Assembly (NCBI GenBank): GCA_947034895.1
Contig: OX344764.1
Coordinates: 46,295,348 to 46,359,347, forward strand
From: Rhytidiadelphus loreus
Lineage: Eukaryota; Streptophyta; Bryopsida; Hypnales; Hylocomiaceae
Direction: 5' to 3'
DNA: 64,000 nucleotides
The notes under the pieces were generated by a model that ran no database searches, had not been told where the DNA came from, and was given only the letters and a program-made list of their open reading frames with translations. Both the position numbers and the translations under genes were made by a program. Below, piece after piece: positions 48,560-59,701 of this stretch; the stretch's first letter is position 1, and the number at the start of each line of letters is the position of its first letter.

Positions 48560-49990
48560 TCTAGACACCGTGTTTATTCCTTGATTTTTTTGTGGGTGGC
48601 TTCCTTGGAAGTCATCTTAACCTATTCCTTCAGGATTGAGTTGATTTGAAATACAGTTCTCTGTGAAACAGATGCCTTAGTTTTGTAAGTGGAGTGGAGA
48701 AATGGGATTACTGCGAGGATTTTGACTGATTGGGTGGACACCAAAATAGACTCGATTAGATATCTGCAGGAAGAGATATGTCCAGTTAACACCTGTTGGT
48801 TGATGGCATATGTCCTGATGGATGCATGAAGATCCCAACTTAATCATCATTTGAACTTGTTGATTTAGTACTAATAAGAGTTGGTGATTCTTGAAATAGA
48901 ATATTTTCTATTGAGTTGCAAATCTTCTGTTGGTCGTGGTGTTCCCTTGCAGAGGAACGTTAAGGCTCCAGAAGGAAGAGTACGTGTGCACTACTGACGT
49001 TTGGGCGTGGTGGTTCTAAGCAGCCGGATGGAAATAACATCAGAAGGATCGTTTTTTATAGAAACAAATGTAGAGGGTGCTTCTATGATCTTGTTTCAGG
49101 CATCAGGTTTGGATAAGAGGTGTTGCATTTAATTACTTATGATGTACTTCCAATTTTGCAAGATGAGGCTAGCTGGCCAGATGAATCATACATTTGGAAA
49201 TGAACATTGCAACCTCATACTTGTGCTGTCAGTAAGTACCTGTGGCATTATTGATTAGTTCAAACTTTCTCGAGAGAAATATCACACATTGTCCTCCTGA
49301 TTCTGATTCGAGAGTGTTGATATGCTGTAAACTCCGAGAACTCATTGAAGACTCTTTCATGTGACGTGCTGGGCTATCATACTATCTGGACGAGTTTGTT
49401 TGTTGAACTATCTCAGAAATCCCGAAGTGTATTTCGGCGATCCAACTATAGAATCTTTTGAGGCTTGGAAATTCAGCCTTCTTCTGACCGTCCGGCTGTT
49501 GGCACACTCAGTTTATGTGAATTCGTACCCTTTCTCTGAGTAGCAGCATTGCAGACAAGCGGAGAAGTTTTCATATACTGGATATCGAATATCGCAGCAA
49601 AACAGCAATTCACATTGTGTAGCAGAGTCTACTCTTTTGCAATTCCCGACAGCTAATAGATAGGTATTCCAACAATAGAGATGGTTCCACAATTTGCACA
49701 GCTCCGTTTTATGACAATGCCATGTTGCAGAATTCATTATCCCATAGGCTAATGAGCCGCTTGTGGAGGCATTTCAAGGCAGAAATGAATCATGCTCATG
49801 ATTGTAACCTGCTAAGAAGGGCCGGAACCGCCGGATCAGATTCTCTTTAAATGTATTTTGCAAACCGGGGATAGTCAGAGCACTGGAGACTCATCGTGCA
49901 GATTTCGTGTGTCAAGGACGAGCTTGTAGAAGTCTCCCCCCCCCCCCCCCCCCCTTCATGCTCTCGAATAAATGTAACAAGAAAATTAAT
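48560..49990 (+). other. Possible plus-strand transcribed region ending at AATAAA
   Basis: Plus-strand splice-acceptor-like sites occur at about 48953 (GGTGTTCCCTTGCAG) and 49099 (TGATCTTGTTTCAG). A polyadenylation-type AATAAA is at 49966-49971. Composition is gene-like, but frames between the sites are short, so if a transcript exists it may be non-coding or its coding part is small. The triplicated unit upstream could be its first exon. Confidence 0.3.
49936..49954. repeat. Run of 19 C
   Basis: An uninterrupted C homopolymer just before the AATAAA. On the minus strand it is a G19 run able to form quadruplex structure. Exact length may be affected by sequencing error. Confidence 0.9.
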
Positions 49991-50242
49991 CTGGAAAAGA
50001 GAATCTCTGGGTATGCCCTCAAGGTTTGCAAATTTCAGTGACAGTTCAACTCTACTGCACTAGTTCAGGTTCATTCTTGCGCAGCCTTCCTGTGACGATT
50101 AGAAGTTCTTCTCCCACAGTTACGAGCAGTGCATGTAACTTTCCATTTCCCCACCACATACTGTAAAGGAAAGACCAAACCTTGCAGTCCTCAGTACAGT
50201 GATCCAACTTGGAATTCTACAGGTCTCTAGGTCGTTCTACAG

Positions 50243-51234
50243 TCAGGCAAGTACACATCCTGTTTCAGACATGCTACAAAGAGATTGGACTAGTACATGT
50301 ATGGAGCAAGCCAAAGCTGCTACATACATAACGCCGGTACGCAACGTCTCTGGAAAGCTCATCTGTCGCGTGCAGATTTTGTGCCTAGCAAGCGTGTTAG
50401 AAGTACAAGAGCTTGCATGCAGGCGAACAACCGTACAAGATGTGAGAGCAGAGAAAGTCAGCCAGTGGAACCAATCTTCAGGTGGGAATGTTACACACTG
50501 CATCGTCAGGCCTTCAAAACCGTTCAAATAGCATTATACACTTTGTCCCAGCTATGTGTCAGTATCACAATCAGGGCGACAGATTGAACGTTATTGTTGG
50601 AAACCCCTAATTGGTGGAGTGTATGCCCAAATAGGACTTTCATGGCTTGAATCTGATGACAACACTTAAAAGAGAAGGACAACCCTGCAAGAAAAATTCT
50701 AACTGAAGGTCTTGTCTTCATAATGCCGATACCTGTCACTGGAATATTAACAACTAATAGTCCGGCATTCTGTGTAACTTGAGCAACACACTAAACACTA
50801 ATCTTTACTCCGCGCACCTGGTTTCTTCCAGCGAGCAGGGAACTGGCTGGAATTTCTTACAGTTATACGAGCAGAAACTTGATTCGTGTTACCCCATGAT
50901 GATTGAGCGCTGCACCTGGAGCTTCAAAAGGATCCTACAGCAAAGGAAGTTGACCTTGGACACAACTTCCGGAAAACTCACACAGGAGATACCTCCAAAA
51001 GACGGTTTTAAGATTTTAACGCAGAATTTTCTGCAAGAGATCGAAGTCCACTAACTCGGGAGCCTTCCTTCCGTTCCATCCTGGCTCCAGTTTGCCATAA
51101 CTAGAAAACAGGCTCGCAGTGACACTGCAAAACTCAAGGTGTAACGGCGTTAGTACCAATTGAGCTTGAATGTGACTGCCCACTACAATGCCAGCCAGGT
51201 CAATAATCCAACTAGCTGCTTCTGCCCTCACCAC
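50243..51234 (-). other. Downstream exon-like frames of the minus-strand gene (tentative)
   Basis: Two minus-strand frames look protein-like. 51016-51234 has EAASWIIDLAGIVVGSHIQ and LFSSYGKLEPGWNGRKAPE. 50243-50527 has CVTFPPEDWFHWLTFSALTS. They lie 3' of the better-supported exons at 52.1-55.7 kb on the same strand, in the same gene-like composition, and could be later exons. Precise splice sites were not fixed, and plus-strand frames overlap them (50199-50531, 50779-51054), so this is weak. Confidence 0.3.
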
Positions 51235-52130
51235 TAATTAGAACCAGCCAGCAAGGTCGCCTTACTTGAACTCGTAAAACGTCACGGAAGTTCCAAGGTA
51301 TAATACAAGTTTCGGGCAAACGGTGCTGATTGGAAAGGAAGCCACTAATCTGAGGTGTAATAGTACTAGGAAGGCTCCTTCTGCAAGGTCACTATCAACT
51401 GACTGATAAATCAAAAACCAAATGAGAGACTATACTATTACTGGAAACTGAAGTCCTAGACTTGGACAGAATAATCGGAATGGAGTCAATGCACGCGCGG
51501 AGTCCTACATTCTCAAGTGCGTGAACAGACACAACTATGCATGTCACTATTCACATCAAATAGAAAGTAACGTTCTGACGCAGAAGAAATCTTCACTATA
51601 CTACGTAGAGCAAGTCAAAATCACCCCACCAGCTGTTAAATGATAGTAATTCGTGAGAAGTCCAAACGCTCGTTAGTAGCATCTATGCAGAATGCTCAAG
51701 GAAACTACTCATACAGGCTATAGAATCCACAGGTCATACAGTCTACACAGTTGATGGCTCCAGACTCAAGCGGCAAGTTGCAAGTTCATTAATCATGCCT
51801 AAATTTCACACTATAAAACACAAGTCTTATGTTGCTAGCTGAACACTTGTGTTATTGACACGACTTCAAGACAGATAACAAAGGACTTCAATCCTTGGTC
51901 GTCTTCATATACCGTATTAGAGCATCCAGCTACTATGGATCTCTATTCCAGCATAATTATGAAGCATTAGATCACGGTCAGAATGAGCTGATTGACAGTT
52001 TGGTCTTCAGCTTGGGATTTGCGTTTGTATTCCGACCAGAAGGTGCACAGGTCTGAGTAACTGAAAGTTCTTCTGTCCAAACATTCATATACGACAGTGG
52101 AAGTCGGAGTACTGGATAAGGTGTACTCAC

Positions 52131-52324
52131 CCCTGAAAGTATTTGCAAATATGGAAATAGGTCGACTTGAAGTTGAAAAGCTTTAGATACTTCTTGCAAG
52201 CGTTGATAAGTTGCAATTGGACCGTAGTGGTCCACTACTCCACAAGATCCTGCATTAAGCACAAGGCCGCATGCAGGAGTCTCTTCTGCCATTTGGTCAA
52301 CGCATGGAATGGTTCACCCCTTCC
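52131..52324 (-). CDS. Exon of an unrecognised minus-strand gene
   Basis: A clear acceptor (TGACTTGGCGTTTGCAG) opens it. In phase 0, which continues the exon at 53422-53597, the frame reads GRGEPFHALTKWQKRLLHAA and then LCLMQDL before a weak GT. A second frame through the same bases carries an ATG in a good context (AAATGGC) and reads through VVDHYGPIATYQRLQEVSKA and QVDLFPYLQIL to a strong donor (GGG|GTGAGT) at 52131. Either the exon ends early and a second acceptor (CTTAATGCAG) starts the next one, or a transcript starts here. No family recognised; both peptides look helical. Confidence 0.4.
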
Positions 52325-53421
52325 CTGCAAACGCCAAGTCAAAGGAATGTCAGACAACGAATGAAACAACAATGCGTCACTTGAAACCAGATCCAATAAA
52401 ATGTTACTTGAATGACGAGGCAAAAGGCAAAACCTAGCTACCTACGACTAGCTTTGCCGAACGACTGAGATAATATTCTGAGAGAGTAGAACCAAAGAAT
52501 ACAAGAGTAAATCTAGTAACATGAAACTTGTAGCCAATCGACAGCAAAAGCTAAAATCAAACATACAGAAAAGTAGAGCATCACAGTAGCGAAGTCCCTA
52601 CTGATACCTCAGGTCTACACCAGTCCTACTTTCAGAGCTCTAGATAGGCCACTTGAGAGTCCTATTTTTCAGAGCTATGGGCCGTTAAAGGTCACAATTT
52701 TGAAGCACGCCATGTTAACGAATATGACCAGAACTGCAAATACCGATAAGGTTACACCAAACCAAGCTTACGTCACTGTTTAAGGAAAGACAAGTCCCAT
52801 GCATGTATTCTATGAAATGAGGCTACCTTATCGAACTGGTAGTGCAGCTACACAGCAACTGCACGTAAATGACACGTAATAGAACAGATCAGCGAGTGAC
52901 ACATTATCTCAAACATTCTCCTGTGACAGTGAAAGCAGCAAAGTAAAATCTCAAATCTTCAAGTCAAGTTGGTAAGAAACGGAAACGACGAAAGTGCCCA
53001 CATGCTACTAAAAATAAAATCTAAGAACTGCCGAGGACTGTGCTAAGCTGCAGATCTATAAATCTTCTGACATCAAGCATGGTCAGAAAATGCCTGACAA
53101 ACAGACAGGCCGGGCGTACTACACACGGTACTACCCGATCCATCATGAACACCTGAAGGTTTTACATTACCACCTACGTCAGTGAGGTCTCAAGTTCCAC
53201 ATCCACGCGTTTCTGAATTTAATACAAACTGATCTCTGAATCCCTCAAACCACAACTAGCTAGAATTTAATCCCCGGTTTCAACAGGCAGGTTCGCCTCC
53301 AAAAGCAAAATGTTAGGAGAACATGCATGACCGACATGGGAATTGAGCAGAAGATTCAAATAACCGGACATGAGAATTGAGCAGAAGATTGGAAGCAGGT
53401 AGATTTCATTTCATGACATAC

Positions 53422-53597
53422 CTCGCCATGCAAACTCTGCAGTTGCATGATTGTAAGGCCTCCTTCTCTTGTACTCAGTACCATGGTTACTCCTCCAACA
53501 GTTTCATTACCTGCTCCATTGAACTCATGTGTAATTATCCTGACAAAATCCAACGCAACCTGGCCATACGGCACGTCAGCCTCGTAAGTCCCAGACA
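53422..53597 (-). CDS. Exon of the unrecognised minus-strand gene, strong donor
   Basis: The frame reads SGTYEADVPYGQVALDFVRI, then NGAGNETVGGVTMVLSTREG, then TIMQLQSLHGE, and ends at GAG|GTATGT. It enters in the phase left by the exon at 54039-54140 (frame SSVEKDKDWETSNPS), which supports joining the two. In copy 1 the same block is 173 bp, an in-frame 3 bp loss, and a run of more than 20 codons around NGAGNETVGGVTMV is unchanged. The alternating hydrophobic pattern would suit a helical-repeat protein, but I do not recognise the family. Confidence 0.55.
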
Positions 53598-53690
53598 CTC
53601 AGCTAAATACGTGGGGCCTTGGAATTATGGTGAACGATCATTCGGCCGCTTTGTCCTCTCATTCTTCTGGCAATACAACCATTTACTGAC

Positions 53691-53862
53691 AACGTCAATT
53701 TCGTTAAAGTGGCGCGATTCCAGGGGCCTAAAATTGCGAAACATATGTCCATAAAGGTCTGACATCTAGGGCAGGTATGGATTCATAAGGAGAACAGTGT
53801 TCTGAGAGGTGTGACAAAGTAATGGGATACCGCCAATTTAACAGTTTAACGAAATTGACGTT
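53691..53862. mobile_element. Copy 2 counterpart of the small TIR element at 874-1046
   Basis: AACGTCAATTTCGTTAAAGTG on the left with the inverted GAAATTGACGTT right end. It lies in the intron between the exons at 53422-53597 and 54039-54140. Inserted before the duplication. Confidence 0.7.
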
Positions 53863-54038
53863 CCGAGTTCCTCTTCCAAAAAAATCAAGTGAAGAAATGA
53901 GGGCTCGCTACCGATGGAAAGTCAGAACCTAAGCTAAATAATCTACTTGTGTACCGGTATTTATCCAAGTCGCGTGCAGACTCTGTTCGTGCTGACCAAT
54001 ATGAAATTGCGAAGGTTGCTTGGAACTCTTGAACTTAC

Positions 54039-54140
54039 AAGATATTTGTTCAAAGTCTGCGCTGTGTCCCATTCGAACGCTCTCGTTATGGGCAGAAGGG
54101 TTGGATGTCTCCCAGTCTTTATCCTTTTCCACCGAACTTG
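54039..54140 (-). CDS. Exon of the unrecognised minus-strand gene
   Basis: It is bounded by a strong acceptor (TTGATTTCTATTGCAG) and donor (CTT|GTAAGT), 102 bp long. The frame SSVEKDKDWETSNPSAHNE, then RMGHSADFEQIS, leaves one base that completes the first codon of the next exon in its open frame. A competing frame (WKRIKTGRHPTLLPITRAF) is open here but would hit a stop in the next exon. Copy 1 has a one-base insertion in this exon. Confidence 0.5.
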
Positions 54141-54393
54141 CTGCAATAGAAATCAAATCCTTAAAGTCAGTAACTCTATCCTGAGTCAGACCCTAATTAG
54201 CTAGCTAGTGTAGAATTCATACACATGACCCCCAATACTGTTCGTTGTTCGTTGTAACTTCACTGTGGCGAATTATAGTGCTCCATAAGTAAATCCTGGA
54301 TGACAAGGAATTCGAAGTCACACTAAGATATCCGGTTTTCCTGTTTGATAACACTGTTAGGCTGACGTGAAAATACACAATGGTGTGTTCACC

Positions 54394-54850
54394 CTACGCT
54401 GAAACATTAAGTTGTGAAAATCCTAAGGCTTCAATTTCAAGAAGGAAAACAACCAAAAGTTTCAAGTTTCGGTAGACCTTGTCCAACTGTAACTCTGTTA
54501 CCAGAGAAAACTTGGTTTCTCTCTTAGGGCAAGTGGATTTTGCGCAAGCATTGAAACCTTGCGAAAGACGTCTGGGCACACAACTCACGTCCCTACCACA
54601 AATAAAAGCAGAGTCTAAAGTTATCTACAGTAGAGTGAACGCCTCCCCAGCTTCTCAAGAACGACTGCACTGGTTCGATGGTAACAAGTGCACGATCAAG
54701 GAGAAATTCTTCAAGTACCTGGATGAGTGTGTATTGCAGAAGCATACTCATGCCCAAAAGAGTGCTTAACTGATATGTTCTTGCGTTTTCCGTCCGTGAA
54801 CTAGTTTTTAGACGCACAGTTTTTTTCAGGTAATTTTTCCGAAGATGCAT
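54394..54850. other. Region of ambiguous coding potential within the inverted block
   Basis: A plus-strand frame (54479-54769, with NASPASQERLHWFDGNK, ending at TAA) and a minus-strand frame (54593-54850, with VLEEFLLDRALVTIEPVQSF) overlap. The gene context is minus-strand, so the latter could be an exon, but copy 1 lacks 54620-54770, so no comparison is possible. Confidence 0.3.
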
Positions 54851-55125
54851 GCCACCAAACTGATCTCCTATTAACGACTCCGTTAGTCTTATCTGACTAC
54901 AGTACTTGAATCCACGAAACTTGAGGTTCTTGGTGGTAACCTAGAATTTCTGTGACAATCTTAGTAAGATCAGTCATTTATAGTCATGCTTGTATACAAC
55001 AACGCCTTGGCTACGAAGTAGGAGACTGTGACAAGCACATTGCTTGGATTGTGATACGGACCAGTGAAGAGTGCACAATCATTCAACTAAATGATTTCAG
55101 CAACGTAGATGTGTTCCAGGCTAGA
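54618..55125. repeat. Copy 2 side of the inverted block
   Basis: Its reverse complement aligns with 2083-2330, for example GGAGTCGTTAATAGGAGATC in copy 1 against its complement at about 54862-54881. Direct-orientation homology resumes on both sides. Confidence 0.8.
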
Positions 55126-55576
55126 CCCTAGTTCTACAACGCAAGGTCCTTAAGAAACACAGGGAGGGCCTAGACTCAACACATGAACACGGATTCATGT
55201 CCTTCAGTCTTCATCTGCCCACAGATTGATCTCTGTGATGGTTCCGTCTCGGTCAGTAATTGCGGAGAATCAAAACCCACCCAAAATCGAGACTACTACG
55301 CTTCTTTCCCAACCGAGAAAGGTGCTACACCTCAAGAAAATCACAAAGCCTAGTGAGAGGGTTCACAGCAATACCACATGGGCTTTCGAAGCTATTGGCT
55401 TGGCTTTCCATGTGTAATATAATGTTTCTACATTACACATGGATGTTTAGGTCCGTATTCGGTTCCAGATGGTTCGGTTAGTAAGAAACCAGTTGTTTCG
55501 GTTAAATGGTCATTTGTTGAATGGAGCAATACCGTCTGGAAGGTTCCCAAAAAAACTGTAGCTGAAGATAACTCAC

Positions 55577-55701
55577 CTTATAACATGCCTGGCTGGTTCC
55601 GCCACTGCCTGCTGGACCCTGCATCCCTGAAGCAGATGTTTCCAATTGGTCTAGTAGGAAGACAACGAGAATCGGGGAAGCCTGGCGACCTCGTTGTGGC
55701 G
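55577..55701 (-). CDS. Exon of the unrecognised minus-strand gene with silent-only divergence
   Basis: The acceptor is GTCGGTATTCCAG and the donor AAG|GTGAGT. The frame includes PQRGRQASPILVVFLLDQLE and TSASGMQGPAGSGGTSQACY. Over 31 aligned codons copy 1 differs at five bases, and all five are silent in this frame, including two Leu first-position changes. That is good evidence that this is the translated frame. A competing frame with RRYSSA would look like a mitochondrial presequence but carries replacements at the same positions. The 14 bp deletion in copy 1 breaks the frame near the donor. Function unknown. Confidence 0.6.
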
Positions 55702-55829
55702 CTGGAATACCGACGCTGTTGTGTAGTTCCACAGGCATTTACAGTTTGCCGAGGAGAACCTAACCTAGCCATCCTCCATAGCCATCCACACTTCATCTTA
55801 GTCACCGAAACGCTGGATTCTCTCTAGGT

Positions 55830-56180
55830 CGAAGGCAGAAAAAAACCTGGACGTGTGGTCTTGGGTTAGCCAGATACATCAACAACTGGACTAAGAGAAT
55901 ACTCGTTCTAACGGAATACAGACTTGGCATCGAGCACGCCGATAATGACTACAGGCCGCGCCGGAGGATCTCACAGGATTTCCCCCACTAAATAAAGGTT
56001 GCTGTAATGCTCTGACATTCCCTCCTTGACAGGGAGGCACCCAAATAAGGCAAAGTCTCATTCTAAAGAAAAGGGCAGGGGCCTCCTCGGCCAGTCACCC
56101 ACTCCTCTCCAGATGGCTCTCAAGATAGCTTTCGCTTCGCAATTTGTGCAACAGGCGACAGTAGCGGTATGGGGATTACA
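55830..56180 (-). promoter_or_regulatory. Conserved upstream region of the duplicated gene
   Basis: It is shared closely with 3040-3370 of copy 1, GC-richer than the surroundings, and without a long frame. It could be the leader or promoter of the minus-strand gene. A CCCTCCTTGACAGGGAGG dyad at about 56020-56037 occurs in both copies (about 3210-3227). The assignment as regulatory is inference. Confidence 0.3.
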
Positions 56181-56660
56181 GTGGAGGCACCCATGACTAA
56201 CCAGGATCGGCAATCTATACTTTTTTCAGGACACATGCCTCTGATTTTAATTTTGATTGCCAAATTGAGTACGAAGTTTCTTGAATGAGCGGTTTTGGAA
56301 TAGTCTAGGCACTTTCGACCAAATTTTGGCTCCCAAATTTCATAATAATTTCAACTTGAGGAACAAAATTACGGAAAATTTGCAGTCCCCGTATTTCTTA
56401 TCTTTCTACACTGGAAAAATTTGCATCGCTTGAAGTGATTGGGTATGAGTGGTTCGATTTTAATAACAACATAAGAAGCACTTTTTTCTTGAAAGAAAAT
56501 ACATAAGAATGAGAGTAAACAACAGGCCCTGATATCGCAGGCTTTTGGCTAATAATTGAGTAGAAAAATTTCTACCAAACACATCCAGGGTCAGGTGCCT
56601 GTATCATCGTCTCCGACGTCTGGAGCCTAAGTTAGCTAATGTTTCAGTCTCATTGAACTA

Positions 56661-57825
56661 AGGTAGAAGGCTCACAAAGCACTCGTCTAAGGGAAGAAAG
56701 ACCCTTGTGCAGAAATGGGTGGACCCAAAGTTTTTTTACATTTTTGTGGGAGAAAGAGAAATGAAGAACACAGCAAAGAAAATTTTAATTTTAATTTTTT
56801 GACTTGGAATGAATAAGATATGGTTTTCCAAAGTCAAAGGTGCCTATGTCTCTATTAATGCTCATAGGTGCAATTGTGATGAATCAAACATGGCTTTGAA
56901 TGGAGCTAGTGAGTTTAAGAATGATCCCAAGCATGCCTTTGAATAGAGCCAGTGTGTTTAAGAATGATTCACTATAAGTTTCCATTGAATTCACTTCCCA
57001 TTGTAAATCAAAATTTATTGCAACCCCGAAATAACCAAAAGTATCCTCCCATAGTTTTAAGTCCAATTCAAAGTGCTATAACTTTTTCATCCGATGTCCA
57101 AATTCAATAAAACTTGTTGGAAAACTTGCACTCTCTCTTCTAGTTTGTGTGATAAAATTTTATGATTGATTCAAGATATACTGATTTTTTGGAAGCCAAT
57201 CAAATTTCATAGGTTCAATGTGAGTCCACCAAATTGCATTTCATGGCTTCAACTTTAGGGGCTTGTATCCCCTTCATCCAATGTTAGTTTTCAATAAAAT
57301 TTGTTGTGTTATTTTCCCCTTTTAGTTTTATTTATTGTAGTAAATTTTTCATGTCAATCCAAGTTGTTTTGAATGTTTGGGAGCAATTCAAAGTTCAAAA
57401 TCTTGACATTTTTGGATTACAATGAACTTTGGCAACTTGTTTCTTCTTCATATAGTGTCCATTTGTAATATTGAAAAATTTGGAAAAGTTGCACATATTA
57501 GTTTAGTTTATATAGGCAATGTGGCTAAAATTTCACATCAATCCAAGAAGTTATGAATGATTGAGAAGCATTTTAGTAGGAGGTTCAACTTCAGATGTAT
57601 TTTTTGCATCTTTTCTTGCTATTTTGACATTTCAAAGCCATTTTGCAAACCTCACCAAAATCAAGACTTTATTATAAGCAAAATTGCACATGATGGTGAA
57701 CCATGTTACTTGCTCAATAGCCTAAAACTACACACATGGTATGGCAATTTCTTGCCACGCAAAGTTACTTCCATTTCTACATCTCTGTGCATTGTTTTGG
57801 ACACTTATGTAGGGACAGTTCTTAA
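56661..57825. other. Insertion in copy 2, non-coding, identity unknown
   Basis: Copy 1 reads from TCATTGAACTA directly to the sequence that copy 2 resumes at about 59215. The inserted block has no long frame that looks real (57557-57832 is isolated). Its 3' part is the TTAA element described next. Confidence 0.5.
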
Positions 57826-59180
57826 CCCCTAAACGTCAGAGACTATATTTTCACCAAAATTGCTCCAAATTTGTCATTTTTAGGACAAGTACCAAATTTT
57901 AGAAAAAAAACATTTTTAGAAACATGTAACCCTAGGATCTTGTAGTACACTAGTTTGAAAAGATGTGTTAAAATTTCAGAAGTTTCCACCGTGTGAATTG
58001 CTAGATATTAGCATTTGAAGTAACACAATTTTTTTTTTGCCCTGTAAAAAACCAGGCAGCTGCACTTCACAATGTCACATTTGTATGAAAAAATGTCCAA
58101 AATGGTTGTTACTCTTTTGATTCCTTCTTCAAGGCAAGTTGGTTACAAGCTTGAAAATTTTCAGATCATTTGAAATTGTACAATATATAGAAAAAAAATA
58201 GTAAATAGAAAGAAGTAGAAAATGTTTAAAAATACTAAATTGTTAACATTGATTTATTTATGGAATTGAAAAATGGTTCTTTTTTAAAAGTGATTTTCAA
58301 AAAAGTTTTTTTTTGCTCGGACTGCCCGACAAACACTGAAAATTACATATCATGCAATAACTTTTGAACCATATAGACAAAAGCCTATGAAAATTGTTGG
58401 GCCTTAAGTCCTAAATGCCCAAGGCCTGTTTTGAACTCAGTTCTTGAAATTTGCTCTAAATTGAACAAAATGCCAACATTTTAATAAGTTGTATCAACTT
58501 TTTTTTAATTGTAACCGTACAAATTCAAACTAGACATGTTAGAGATCTCATAGGAAAAGAAAACACAACAATATCACTTATAGAGTGAAAGATTATAATG
58601 TTTGACCATGAGGGTGTTAAAATTGCAAAAGTGATGTGAAGTCTTTCGATCCTTTTTTCACAAGTCAAATCTAAAAAGTTGGTGACTAAAAAAATATGAG
58701 GTTCAAGGGCCTAACATGTATAACCCCAATCAATTTATGGCTTCTGAAAATCTACTCCATATTTTTTTAAATGAATTTCGAATGTGATTTTTTCTCCAAG
58801 ATCTAGTGTATTTGAGGCTCGTTTCCATGAGCTCTCAACACTACGGGAAGCCAAGATTGCAATGGGTACCCTGGCACAAAATCTTGAATAGGAAAATCAC
58901 TATCATTTATTTTCAAGATCGCATTTTTGATGCTAAAACTAGACTTTAAGAAGAACTTTCTAAAAATATAAAATACTAAAAATAGCAACTTGATGAAGTT
59001 TTATTTAACTTCAAAGTTTTGCAAACACCAAATTTGGGTGCCTTGGGCATTTAGGGGTTAAAGTTACTCTTCAAGCACATGTCGTGTGGAAATTTCAAAG
59101 AAAAAAAATAAAAATTCCATCTATAGTGAGCTACCTACAATCACTATGTTGTCAAAAAACGCAATTTGGTCCTTTAGGGG
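57826..59180. mobile_element. TTAA-flanked element carrying a second TTAA element inside
   Basis: TTAA 57822-57825, then CCCCTAAACGTC; GGTCCTTTAGGGG, then TTAA 59181-59184. Internal blocks match 14355-15137 (for example GCAGCTGCACTTCAC). The inner element at 58408-59057 interrupts it. Confidence 0.75.
58408..59057. mobile_element. Nested TTAA-flanked element
   Basis: TTAA 58404-58407, then GTCCTAAATGCCCAAGGC; GCCTTGGGCATTTAGGGG, then TTAA 59058-59061. The ends are inverted over 18 bp with one or two mismatches, a different terminal subtype from the host element (ATGCCCAAGGC instead of AGGACC). 650 bp, non-coding. Confidence 0.8.
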
Positions 59181-59330
59181 TTAATGCATGAACTGTTTTT
59201 GAGCCTCTTCTATACTTGGCAAGAACTAAAATGCACCACAAGCTTCAATTTTGAGTCACAAGAAGATTCCTAGTGGAAGTATTCCACTCCGGCATTTGTA
59301 TCATCTGAAGTGTAAAATAGTGTTTTTTAA

Positions 59331-59568
59331 CACTAGAAGAAAGCCTTGTTAAATTGGATGTTCTTGTGTCAAAGTTGACGGATTTTCTTAAGCATCCAAT
59401 GTAACATCTTCATGTGTTTATGTCAACAATGACATCCAATGTAACATCTTTATGCTACATTAGATGTCATTGTTGACATAAACACATGAAGATGTTACGT
59501 TGGATGCTTAAGAAAATCCGTCAACTTTGACGCAAGAACATCCAATTTAACAAGGCTTTCTACTAGTG
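59331..59568. mobile_element. CACTA MITE, near-perfect 238 bp hairpin, TSD TAA
   Basis: Arms of about 115 bp are almost fully complementary from CACTAGAAGAAAGCC on the left to GGCTTTCTACTAGTG on the right. TAA lies on both sides (59328-59330 and 59569-59571). The equivalent site in copy 1 (about 3697) has the TTTTTTAA target without an insert. A transcript across it would fold into one long hairpin. Confidence 0.92.
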
Positions 59569-59701
59569 TAAATACAACAAATATGGTTGTGAAGTTTTTC
59601 CTCAGAGACAAGCTCTACGAATTTAGCCTAGAACTATTGGTGAGGGTGCAAAATTAGTGTGATTGCAAAACTCTTTTTTTGGTGTGACATTAGTATCAAC
59701 A

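Noticed and set aside
47588..48564. Three related frames starting MNDSEREHVG or similar
   Set aside because: They are equivalent frames in a triplicated unit, and indels between units scatter their downstream parts, so this is not evidence of a protein family.
55578..55805. Minus-strand frame with RRYSSA, resembling a mitochondrial presequence
   Set aside because: Differences between the paralogous copies replace residues in this frame while all are silent in the overlapping frame.
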